Notes under the pieces: model-generated
What the model saw: only the letters and a program-made list of their open reading frames with translations
Databases searched by the model: none
Told to the model about the DNA's origin: nothing
Translations under genes and position numbers: made by a program
Shown here: positions 1 through 7,002 of the stretch, in pieces
Layout: the number at the start of each line of letters is the position of its first letter
Position numbering within the stretch: position 1 is the stretch's first letter
Assembly (NCBI GenBank): GCA_025517525.1
Contig: JAOPJZ010000030.1
Coordinates: 1 to 37,996, forward strand
Source: Natronosalvus hydrolyticus
GTDB taxonomy: Archaea; Halobacteriota; Halobacteria; Halobacteriales; Natrialbaceae
DNA: 37,996 nucleotides
Reading direction: 5' to 3'

Positions 1-13
1 CCTACCGCTTGAT

Positions 14-43
14 CCGCGCCTGAAGACGCGGGTATGCGCTTAT
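14..43. repeat. Hairpin of IS-end type next to vapB
   Basis: An imperfect palindrome (ccgcgcct, 2-nt centre, agacgcgg) lies immediately downstream of the antitoxin gene and is followed by gtatgcgctta. Subterminal hairpins with such flanks are usual at ends of IS200/IS605-type elements in haloarchaea. Only one edge is visible because the window begins here, so assignment to a mobile element is inference; a terminator for the antitoxin gene is the alternative. Confidence 0.3.
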
Positions 44-51
44 GATTCCTA

Positions 52-288
52 TCAGGATCCTCGCATGCAATTCGCAGTTTCCTCGAGTTCCCCACGGCGT
101 TTCATTCGGCGTTCGTCAATGGCGTCTCGCAGCGCATTTGCTTCCTCTTCGTCTAAAATCCCAGCAATATCGAGTAACGACCGTTCGCCCGCCAGACGAA
201 GGACAACCTCCGAGAAGGTTTCATTCTCTCGTTTGTGCGCCTCGAGTCGCTCGTATGCTTCCTCGGAAAGGCGGATACTCTTTGACAT
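52..288 (-). CDS. VapB-like antitoxin, apparently without its toxin
   Basis: A 78-residue protein beginning MSKSIRLSEEAYERLEAHKR, the N-terminal ribbon-helix-like segment of archaeal VapB-type (UPF0330-like) antitoxins. It is followed by the conserved stretch around FSEVVLRL and SLLDIAGIL. In the family this protein represses its own operon and blocks a PIN-domain VapC ribonuclease whose gene normally overlaps or abuts the antitoxin's 3' end. Here no toxin start is visible in the roughly 50 bases left in the window; instead there is a hairpin that looks like an insertion-sequence remnant. The C-terminus (ending NCMRGS) also departs from the usual acidic tail, so the 3' end may have been altered. 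I chose the internal ATG because homology starts there; the longer frame adds 15 unrelated residues. The toxin could still lie beyond the window. Confidence 0.8.
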   Translation of the reverse strand: MSKSIRLSEEAYERLEAHKRENETFSEVVLRLAGERSLLDIAGILDEEEANALRDAIDERRMKRRGELEETANCMRGS

Positions 289-347
289 GTGCATACAGTT
301 GTATGCAGAAACACAAATACGTTTCTTCCCCACAAAAGAATCGCTTC

Positions 348-968
348 TTACCCTTTCTCACCCGCCGCAATCGCCACCTCGAGCCAGTTCTCCTCGGGCG
401 GAAGCGGACAGTCGAACGTCTCGCTGAAGGCACAGAACGGCGAGTACGCCAGATTGAAATCCACGACGAGTTCCTGGCCGTCCTCGAGGTCGCCTGCAAC
501 GTCGAGTTCCATATATCGCCCCCCGCGGTAACTCTGCTGGCCCGTCGTCTTGTCCCGGAACGGGACGAACAGCGTGTCGGTTGACCCATCCTGGCTGTAG
601 GCCGTCAGTTCGTAGGTGCCATCTTCGAGGTCCGGGTCCTCGCGCTCGAGGTCGAACGTGAGCGTCGCAATCCGGAGATAGCGTACTTCCCGGCCGCTCG
701 AGGTTTCCATCGCCACCGGGCTCGATTCGGGGTTGTCCGCAAGTGAGACCGTCGCTGTCACGCGATAGGCCGGGTCCGGTGGGAAGTACGACAGCCCCGA
801 AAAGTCATCGCGTTCCTCGGGCGGAATCGGTGACTGGGGGTGCTCGGCGAAAAAGCGGTCTTTTTCCTCGCGTTTCGCCTCGAGTTCGTTTCGATACGCG
901 TCGGGGTCCTCCAGCGGGTCATCCGTAGTAGAATCGCCCGCTGTCCCCGAATCGGTCGGCTCGCTCAT
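348..968 (-). CDS. DUF1684 family protein
   Basis: A 206-residue soluble protein. It shows the family hallmarks in order: an N-terminal helix with KREEKDRFFAEHPQSPIP, then GLSYFPPDPAYRV, a middle beta-rich part with FVPFRDKTTGQQSY and GGRYMELDV, and the C-terminal DFNLAYSPFCAFS, CPLPPEENWLEV and AGEK motifs. DUF1684 proteins occur widely in bacteria and haloarchaea and have no firmly established activity; the conserved Cys/Pro/Glu motif near the C-terminus is the most striking conserved patch. The start MSEPTD was preferred to a longer frame because the extra 28 residues are not conserved in character and the acidic N-terminus is typical. It is last in a run of minus-strand genes, 34 bp after the membrane-protein gene at 1003-1443. 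Confidence 0.88.
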   Translation of the reverse strand: MSEPTDSGTAGDSTTDDPLEDPDAYRNELEAKREEKDRFFAEHPQSPIPPEERDDFSGLSYFPPDPAYRVTATVSLADNPESSPVAMETSSGREVRYLRIATLTFDLEREDPDLEDGTYELTAYSQDGSTDTLFVPFRDKTTGQQSYRGGRYMELDVAGDLEDGQELVVDFNLAYSPFCAFSETFDCPLPPEENWLEVAIAAGEKG

Positions 969-1002
969 AGCCGACGTTCGTACTCCGGACGGGTATGCTT
1001 GC

Positions 1003-1443
1003 TTATTCGTCCTCGAGGGTGGGGAAATCACCGCGTTCGCGGGCGGCTTCAATCGCTAGCTTCAGTTCGTACCCGAACCAGCCGACGACGAGCAGGCCCG
1101 TCACCCCAAGGATAACCAGCTGTTCGAACGGACTCGCACCGAGGACGAACACGAAGGCGAAAACCACGGTGAGAAAGACGACAATTCGCAACCGTGTCGT
1201 TGGCGCCCGACTCGAGTCCGTTTTCGCGAGATACAGCTGTGGAGCGGCGACGCCGAGCCCGACGACGAGGAGGAACCCGGCAAGCGGACCCGCCAGTCCT
1301 TCGAGCCCCACCGAGGCCGACAGCCACTCGAGGAGGAGAAAGGCGATGACGACGAGCACCATCGCCCCCATCAGGACGCGGTTTTCTCGAGAGAGCATAC
1401 CAGAAGCTTCCCCCTGGAGGGATTCAGCCGTTGTGGTTTTCAC
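1003..1443 (-). CDS. Small integral membrane protein, unknown function
   Basis: A 146-residue protein with four predicted membrane segments: around VLMGAMVLVVIAFLLLEWL, LAGFLLVVGLGVAAPQLYL, LRIVVFLTVVFAFVFVLGA and QLVILGVTGLLVVGWFGYEL. A short charged tail ends in LEDE. I do not recognise a family. A GTG start overlaps the stop codon of the upstream phosphoesterase gene by four bases, which suggests translational coupling; an ATG 15 codons later (base 1398) is an equally plausible start. The gene could encode a partner of the phosphoesterase, but that rests only on position. Confidence 0.7.
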   Translation of the reverse strand: MKTTTAESLQGEASGMLSRENRVLMGAMVLVVIAFLLLEWLSASVGLEGLAGPLAGFLLVVGLGVAAPQLYLAKTDSSRAPTTRLRIVVFLTVVFAFVFVLGASPFEQLVILGVTGLLVVGWFGYELKLAIEAARERGDFPTLEDE

Positions 1444-1943
1444 TCGAGGACCGACCGGAAACGAACCGTTTCCGAGAGCGTGTCGACGATGGCGACCGTG
1501 CGGTGTTCCTCGGGTACCGTCGGGAAGTGAGCACCGGGGTTGAGAACCATCGTCCGGCCCACCTCCGTGAGCTTGCGCTCGTGGTGATGGCCGTGACAGA
1601 CCAGGTCGAACGTCTCGCTTTCGGCGACGGCATCGACTTCCGCGAGCGATTCACCGTGGAGTACCGCGACCGAGAGCCCGTCGAGTTCGAAGGTACCAAA
1701 CCGACCGTGGAGTTCGCTCTCGTTGCCGAGACTCTCGAAGGTGGCCTCGAGGCCCGAGATTTCGCCGTCGTTGTTGCCGAGCACGCCGTGCAGTTCGAAT
1801 CCCTCGAAACTCGAGAGTAACGGCGGGGCGATGAAGTCGCCACAGTGGATAATCAGTTCGACGCCTTCCTCGGCGAAGATATCGGTTGCCCGTTCGGTTG
1901 CCTCGACGTTGTCGTGGGTATCGGCGATGATGCCAACTTGCAT
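1440..1943 (-). CDS. YfcE/MJ0936-type metallophosphoesterase
   Basis: A 167-residue calcineurin-like phosphoesterase. The metal-binding motifs are visible in order: D8-x-H10 in IIADTHDN, GD at 35-36 in IIHCGDF, GNND at about 56-59, and the C-terminal GHHH near CHGHHHERK. The size and motif set match the YfcE/MJ0936 family, small phosphodiesterases active with Mn or Ni on artificial phosphodiesters; the physiological substrate is not known. The start MQVGIIADTH was taken because the family begins exactly there. The open frame extends 37 codons further upstream without family similarity. The 3' end overlaps the membrane-protein gene by 4 bp. Confidence 0.9.
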   Translation of the reverse strand: MQVGIIADTHDNVEATERATDIFAEEGVELIIHCGDFIAPPLLSSFEGFELHGVLGNNDGEISGLEATFESLGNESELHGRFGTFELDGLSVAVLHGESLAEVDAVAESETFDLVCHGHHHERKLTEVGRTMVLNPGAHFPTVPEEHRTVAIVDTLSETVRFRSVLE

Positions 1944-2151
1944 ACCCGTGTTGGCTCCCGGAACGTACAAGAACGTTCGGGCGTTGACGGGGTCGAGGTG
2001 AAACGGTGGTGTGCGACGCTGTCGGTGCTCCAGGCGTGGACGAGTGGTCGTCACGCGCTGACGGAGTACTATGGCTTCCCAAACCTGCAGTTGTGGGTGA
2101 AATCATGCGGTGTCGTTTGATTTCACTCGCCGGTCGACGTTTGGGAAGGTA

Positions 2152-3060
2152 CTATCCCAACAGTGCAATCAACACGAACAGCGACGCGACCGACGCTACT
2201 GTCGTCACGAACACGTTCAACGACGCGAAGCGTTCGTCACCGCCCAGTTCGCCAGCGAACACGTACGTCGAAACTGCCGTTGGCATCGCGAGCATGATCA
2301 CGGCTGCGGTGAAGGTGTCCGAATCGACCGCCAGCAGCGTGAAGACGAGCCAGGCGAGTACCGGCATAGCGGCGACCTTGACGACCGTGACCGACCCCGT
2401 CGCGAACGGATCGACATCGGGGAGATCGAGATCGAGTGAGGCACCCACACACAGCAACGCAAGCGGTAACGCCAGAGCCGCAAGTGCATCGAGTCCGACG
2501 ACGATCGTCCCGTGAACGGGAATTCCAAACGAGCCGATAACGATCCCGATGAGCAGGGCAAGCAAGACCGGGTTCGTCGCCAGATTCCAAACCTGATCGC
2601 GGACTCGAGTTGACGTGCCGTTGATCAGCACGAGTATCGAAACGGTCAACGGAACCTGCACCAGCGAACCGAATCCGAGGATGGCACTCGCGATGGCCGT
2701 CACGCGGTCGTCGAACGTCGCAGCGATGAGCGGGACGCCGAGATAGCCGATATTCGAGTGATAGGACTGCACGACTGCAACGCTTCGACGGGCGCTCGAG
2801 GTGCGATTTCGGTGGACGGACCACGCCACCGCGGCGGTTCCGAGGAGAACGACGATCACTCCGACGAACAACTCGAGTGAGACGATCGAGGAGATCGCCC
2901 GGTCGTAGGTGGCGACGAAGACGAGCGCTGGCAGCGCGACGTAGTAGGCGGCGGCGTTCAATCGTTTCGTTCGATTAGCACCGAGAATTCCAACGGTTCG
3001 CAGCCCCGTGCCGACGAGCAAGAGTCCGAGCAACGCCAGCAACCGGAGCAGTACCTCCAT
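2152..3060 (-). CDS. AEC (auxin efflux carrier) family transporter
   Basis: A 302-residue, very hydrophobic protein with about ten membrane segments in two halves, typical of the AEC/MleP permease family. Recognisable features are the N-terminal half with RTVGILGANRTKRLNAAAYY and LPALVFVATY, the central HSNIGYLGVPL motif, and the C-terminal MLAMPTAVSTYVFAGELGGD. Family members export or exchange small organic acids such as malate, or amino-acid derivatives; the substrate here cannot be told. The gene stands alone, oriented away from srp54, with 208 bp to the phosphoesterase gene. Confidence 0.88.
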   Translation of the reverse strand: MEVLLRLLALLGLLLVGTGLRTVGILGANRTKRLNAAAYYVALPALVFVATYDRAISSIVSLELFVGVIVVLLGTAAVAWSVHRNRTSSARRSVAVVQSYHSNIGYLGVPLIAATFDDRVTAIASAILGFGSLVQVPLTVSILVLINGTSTRVRDQVWNLATNPVLLALLIGIVIGSFGIPVHGTIVVGLDALAALALPLALLCVGASLDLDLPDVDPFATGSVTVVKVAAMPVLAWLVFTLLAVDSDTFTAAVIMLAMPTAVSTYVFAGELGGDERFASLNVFVTTVASVASLFVLIALLG

Positions 3061-3261
3061 ATGGAGTTCCAGATGATTGGCCCATTTGACCGTTCCGGAC
3101 GGCGCAAAGCGTGGACAAACGGCACAAAGTCCGGTCAGCAGTGGCCTCTCCAGGTGTCACATGAGCGGTGGATTCCGGCCTCGAGCGGTGGAGTCCAGTC
3201 TCAGGCGGGGGTTCCACCCTCGAGCGAGGGGATGGAGTGTGGAAGAAAGTGACGGACAAGG

Positions 3262-3269
3262 CTTTAACC
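3262..3269 (+). promoter_or_regulatory. TATA box of srp54, leaderless spacing
   Basis: The motif ctttaacc is centred about 29 bp before the srp54 ATG at 3294, and no Shine-Dalgarno sequence lies between. This is the spacing expected when transcription starts at the A of the start codon, as is common in haloarchaea. Confidence 0.5.
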
Positions 3270-3293
3270 GTATCGTCGCCTATCGACACGCAA

Positions 3294-4688
3294 ATGGTAC
3301 TCGACGATCTCGGAAGCTCCCTCCGAGGCACCCTCGACAAACTCCGCGGCAAGTCACGTATCTCCGAGGAGGACGTTGAGGAAGTCGTCAAAGAGATTCA
3401 GCGCTCGCTGCTCTCTGCTGACGTCGACGTCTCGCTCGTGATGGAGCTGTCTGACAACATCAAAACCCGTTCGCTCGAGGAAGAGCCACCGGCCGGAACC
3501 CCTGCGCGGGATTTCATCCTCCACATCGTGTACGAGGAACTGGTCGACCTCATCGGCGAGTCGACGGAGCTCCCACTCGAAGAACAGACCATCCTGCTCG
3601 CGGGTCTCCAGGGGTCGGGGAAGACGACTACGTCCGCGAAGATGGCGTGGTGGTTCTCGACCAAAGGATTGCGCCCCGCCGTCATCCAGACCGACACCTT
3701 CCGTCCCGGTGCCTACGACCAGGCCAAAGAGATGTGTCGCCGTGCGGAGGTCGACTTCTACGGCGACCCCGACGGCGACGATCCTGTCCAGATTGCCCGC
3801 GACGGCCTCGAGGCCACGATCGACGCCGACGTTCATATCGTGGACACGGCCGGTCGCCACGCGCTCGAGGACGACCTGATCGAGGAAATCGAGGACATCG
3901 AGTCGGTCGTCGACCCCGACGTGGGCTTGCTGGTACTCGACGCGGCCATCGGTCAGGGGGCCAAAGAGCAGGCCCAGCAGTTCGACGAGTCGGTTGGCAT
4001 CGACGGCGTGGCCATCACGAAACTCGACGGGACGGCAAAGGGTGGTGGCGCACTGACGGCCGTCGACCAGACGGATTCCTCCATCGCGTTTCTCGGCACT
4101 GGCGAGGAAGTCCAAGACATCGAACGCTTCGAACCCAACGGCTTCATCTCCCGGCTGCTCGGCATGGGCGACCTCGCCCAGCTCACCGAGCGCGTCGAGC
4201 GCGCGATGGAGCAAACGGGCGTCGAGGACGAGGACTGGGATCCCGAGGACATGCTCGAGGGTCAGTTCACGCTGAAAGACATGCAAAAGCAGATGGAGGC
4301 GATGAACAACATGGGGCCGCTCGATCAGGTGCTGGACATGATCCCCGGCTTTGGCGGCGGGATCAAAGACCAGTTGCCCGACGACGCGATGGATGTCACC
4401 CAGGATCGGATGCGTACCTTCGAGTTCATCATGGATTCGATGACCGAAGCCGAAATGGAGTACCCGCGAGCCATCGGGGCGAGCCAGATTCGCCGCATCG
4501 CTCGCGGCTCTGGCACCAGCGAAGAGAGCGTCCGCGAGCTGCTCCAGCAGTACAAGATGATGGAAAAGACCCTCAAGCAGTTCCAGGGAATGGGGTCGGA
4601 CAAGGAGATGCAGCGTATGATGCAACAGATGCAACAGCAAGGCGGTGGCGGCATGGGCGGCATGGGCGGCGGTGGCGGCCCGTTCTGA
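3294..4688 (+). CDS. srp54: Signal recognition particle GTPase SRP54
   Basis: A 464-residue SRP54/Ffh protein. Domain order: N-terminal four-helix bundle (1-95), the G domain with P-loop GLQGSGKTTT at about 104-113, DTAGRH near 187, TKLDGTAKGGG near 250, and a methionine-rich M domain from about 300 that binds 7S RNA and signal peptides. The C-terminus is a Met/Gly run (GGMGGMGGGGGPF), a common halophile ending. With 7S RNA and SRP19 it captures nascent membrane and secretory proteins and hands them to FtsY at the membrane. The frame is open upstream to 3168, but MVLDDLGSSL is the family start and lies at the right distance from a TATA box. A T-rich stretch at about 4711-4719 may terminate transcription. 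Confidence 0.97.
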   Translation: MVLDDLGSSLRGTLDKLRGKSRISEEDVEEVVKEIQRSLLSADVDVSLVMELSDNIKTRSLEEEPPAGTPARDFILHIVYEELVDLIGESTELPLEEQTILLAGLQGSGKTTTSAKMAWWFSTKGLRPAVIQTDTFRPGAYDQAKEMCRRAEVDFYGDPDGDDPVQIARDGLEATIDADVHIVDTAGRHALEDDLIEEIEDIESVVDPDVGLLVLDAAIGQGAKEQAQQFDESVGIDGVAITKLDGTAKGGGALTAVDQTDSSIAFLGTGEEVQDIERFEPNGFISRLLGMGDLAQLTERVERAMEQTGVEDEDWDPEDMLEGQFTLKDMQKQMEAMNNMGPLDQVLDMIPGFGGGIKDQLPDDAMDVTQDRMRTFEFIMDSMTEAEMEYPRAIGASQIRRIARGSGTSEESVRELLQQYKMMEKTLKQFQGMGSDKEMQRMMQQMQQQGGGGMGGMGGGGGPF

Positions 4689-4854
4689 CGGAGACAAACT
4701 CGTTTCTTCGGCCGTATTTTTCCTCGAGGCTCGAACGGATCTGAGAAACTCGAGAGAAGCTGATTGACTTGCGTGAATCAAAAAGAGGGGAGCGACTGGA
4801 AGGAACAAAAAATCGGCCGCCACGTTGAAACGTCACGAGTGACAGAGAGTCGGT

Positions 4855-5874
4855 ATGGACAGACGTCACTATCTTCTGACGCTCGGTTCGGGGCTTTCGG
4901 CCTCGACGCTCGCTGGCTGTCTGAGCGACCTCTCGGAGACGACCGACCTGGGGGACGGGACAAGTGACGGGAACGGAAACGGCTCGAGCGGGAACGGCGA
5001 GGAAACCGAAGAAAGTCGCGAAGCCGACCGCCAGATACGTACTGCAGCCGGGCAACTCAACCGCGCTGGAGCCTCCCTCAGGGAGTCCCAGGGCGAACTC
5101 GAGGACCCCGAAACCAGCGACTACGACCCGGACGAACCCATGGAGTTCCTCGAAACGGGCCTCGAGGCACTCGAAACGGCTCGAGATGCGGATCCAACGG
5201 CCGAACAGGAAGTAGATATAGAGGAACTCGCCGCCTACGCGGAGGCGCTCGAGACACTGATCGCGGTCACGGCCACGGTCACCGACGACACCCTCGAGGG
5301 ACGAATCGACGAGATCAACGACGCCGTCGACGAGACGGACCTCGAGGCCGCACGCGCAGTAGCAACGGACCTTGCCGAAACGTTCGGTGCTGCCAGCGAC
5401 CGCCTCGAGGACGCACGCGAGACACTAGAGGACCTCGACGCCGACCGGCTCGATTCGCTCGCAATCACTGCCCTAGAGGACGTCGAAGAGGGTGCCACCA
5501 TCCTCGAGGACGTGGTGGGCTCGCTCACAACGCTTTCGGAATCGATGGTAACCTTCGTCGACGCCCACGACGCACTCGAAATCGGCCGAGACCACCTCGA
5601 GGACGAAGCCTTCGACGACGCAATCGACGCGTTCGAGGAAGCGGCCACCGGCTACAGTGAGACGGCAGGGGCACTCGAGGCGGGCGAGTCAACCGCACCG
5701 GACGGCCTCCTGACGTACTTCGATACACTCGGCTGTCAAGCGACCAACCTCGAGGACGCCGCACTGGCGTTTGCCGATGCGGCGAGGGCTGGCAGAGACG
5801 ACGACCGGGACGGGGCCGAGGCGGCCGAAGCCGACGCCGAAGACGCACTCGATCGGGCCGAAGACTGTCGATAA
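4855..5874 (+). CDS. Tat-exported lipoprotein, helical-repeat, unknown function
   Basis: A 339-residue protein with a twin-arginine leader (MDRRHYLLTL) and a lipobox ending STLAGC, so export by Tat and lipid anchoring outside the cell are expected. A Gly/Ser/Asp/Glu-rich linker (about 25-55) follows, and then an almost wholly helical acidic domain with TPR-like patterns such as DHLEDEAFDDAIDAFEEAA near 245-265. A Cys pair near the C-terminus (LGCQ and EDCR) could form a disulphide. The domain looks like a scaffold or binding protein of the cell surface; no enzymatic motif is present. It is a single gene, convergent with the UPF0201 gene. Confidence 0.85.
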   Translation: MDRRHYLLTLGSGLSASTLAGCLSDLSETTDLGDGTSDGNGNGSSGNGEETEESREADRQIRTAAGQLNRAGASLRESQGELEDPETSDYDPDEPMEFLETGLEALETARDADPTAEQEVDIEELAAYAEALETLIAVTATVTDDTLEGRIDEINDAVDETDLEAARAVATDLAETFGAASDRLEDARETLEDLDADRLDSLAITALEDVEEGATILEDVVGSLTTLSESMVTFVDAHDALEIGRDHLEDEAFDDAIDAFEEAATGYSETAGALEAGESTAPDGLLTYFDTLGCQATNLEDAALAFADAARAGRDDDRDGAEAAEADAEDALDRAEDCR

Positions 5875-5914
5875 CATATCGTTCAGGCGCTCACCAAAGC
5901 GCCAACGCGAACAG

Positions 5915-6325
5915 TCAGGACTCGAGCGGTCGGCCATCCTCGGTCGGTGGCGCGATCGTATCAACGTACTCCTCGAGACCTGGCTCGTCCACCCGCACGC
6001 GGACGGAAATCTCGCCGAGTTCGTCCGGTTCGCCGACCGCGAAGTTCACCCGGCCTTCGAACGCCGCTTGCTTTTTCAAGGCGAACTCGAACGTCTGTCC
6101 CTCACGGTTTTCGAAAAACTCCCCCCGGGCAGTGTCGAGAATTTCCTGGCGATGGAGACACTCCGAAAAGTGCTCGAGTGAGTGAACCGTGCCGGTTATC
6201 TCGCCGAATCGTGACTCGAGGTCGGCGTTGGGAAACAGGTTCGTAATCGCATCTTCGACGCGACTGGTCACCTCCGTATCGTAGACGGGGGCGGTGATCT
6301 CTGCGGTAACGCGGTAGACACTCAT
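5915..6325 (-). CDS. UPF0201 (COG1325) RNA-binding-like protein
   Basis: A 136-residue protein matching the archaeal UPF0201 family. It starts MSVYRVTAEITAPVYDTEV and contains the characteristic VEDAITNLFPNADLE, the LHRQEILDTARGEF helix region, and FALKKQAAFEGRVNF. Family structures show a ribosomal L5-like fold and RNA binding is proposed, but no reaction is established. Its start overlaps the end of the UPF0200 kinase gene by 4 bp (ATGA), so the two are translationally coupled; this pairing is common in archaea. Confidence 0.92.
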   Translation of the reverse strand: MSVYRVTAEITAPVYDTEVTSRVEDAITNLFPNADLESRFGEITGTVHSLEHFSECLHRQEILDTARGEFFENREGQTFEFALKKQAAFEGRVNFAVGEPDELGEISVRVRVDEPGLEEYVDTIAPPTEDGRPLES

Positions 6326-6924
6326 GGTTCTGATTCGAGCGTAATGCTCGCGGTATCGATGGCATCGATTCGTCCGTCTTTGGCCGCCTCGAGCACCGTT
6401 TCGATGCGCTCGCGGAACGTCTCGAGTGAATCGGTGTTGTCGATGGTGACGTCGGCCCGGTCAATCGCTTCGTCCATCCCGAACGAGCGTTCGCGCTCGT
6501 CTCGTGCCTCGAGGGGTTCACCGCCGTCGCCAGCGCCCGCATCGCGCCCGCGAACGGTGATGCGCTCGTTGCGAACCTCGAAGGGGGCGTCGATACAGAT
6601 CAGGGTGAACGCGTCGTCGAATCGCTCCTCGAAGACGTCGACTTCGGTGCCCGACCGGATGCCATCGACGAGGACGCCCTCGTGATTCTCGAGTCGGTCC
6701 TCGAGCATCGGCAACGACCGTTCGGCAATGGCGGCCGGTCCGTTTTCCTCACGAAGCGCTTTCGCGACCGTCCCGTGGTCTTTGGTCGGGTCGAGGCCGC
6801 GGTCGGCAGTTTCCTGTCGAACAACGTCGCCCATCGTGACGACCGGGATGCCCTGCTCTCGAGCCACGGTCGCGGCTTCGCCTTTGCCGCTTCCCGGCAG
6901 TCCGACGGTTCCGATGACGTACAT
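6322..6924 (-). CDS. UPF0200 P-loop kinase, dephospho-CoA-kinase-like
   Basis: A 200-residue P-loop nucleotide kinase-like protein. It has Walker A GLPGSGKGE at about 8-16, a following TMGDVVRQE segment as in nucleoside-monophosphate kinases, and VLVDGIRSGTEVDVF for the Walker B strand. The archaeal UPF0200 family is often annotated as dephospho-CoA kinase or adenylate-kinase-like by fold, but the substrate is unproven. The gene sits between ligA and the UPF0201 gene on the same strand and overlaps the latter by four bases, forming a two-gene unit. Confidence 0.9.
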   Translation of the reverse strand: MYVIGTVGLPGSGKGEAATVAREQGIPVVTMGDVVRQETADRGLDPTKDHGTVAKALREENGPAAIAERSLPMLEDRLENHEGVLVDGIRSGTEVDVFEERFDDAFTLICIDAPFEVRNERITVRGRDAGAGDGGEPLEARDERERSFGMDEAIDRADVTIDNTDSLETFRERIETVLEAAKDGRIDAIDTASITLESEP

Positions 6925-7002
6925 CGCCTGCCAGTACAGGCGACGTGGGCATAAGGGCTGTGTCTCTACTCGAGCGTCACGTCCACCTCGAGAGCGAGGT
7001 CG

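Noticed and set aside
3354..4823. 489-codon open frame antisense to srp54
   Set aside because: It mirrors the codon pattern of srp54 (high-GC third positions) and has His/Leu-rich composition unlike any protein here.
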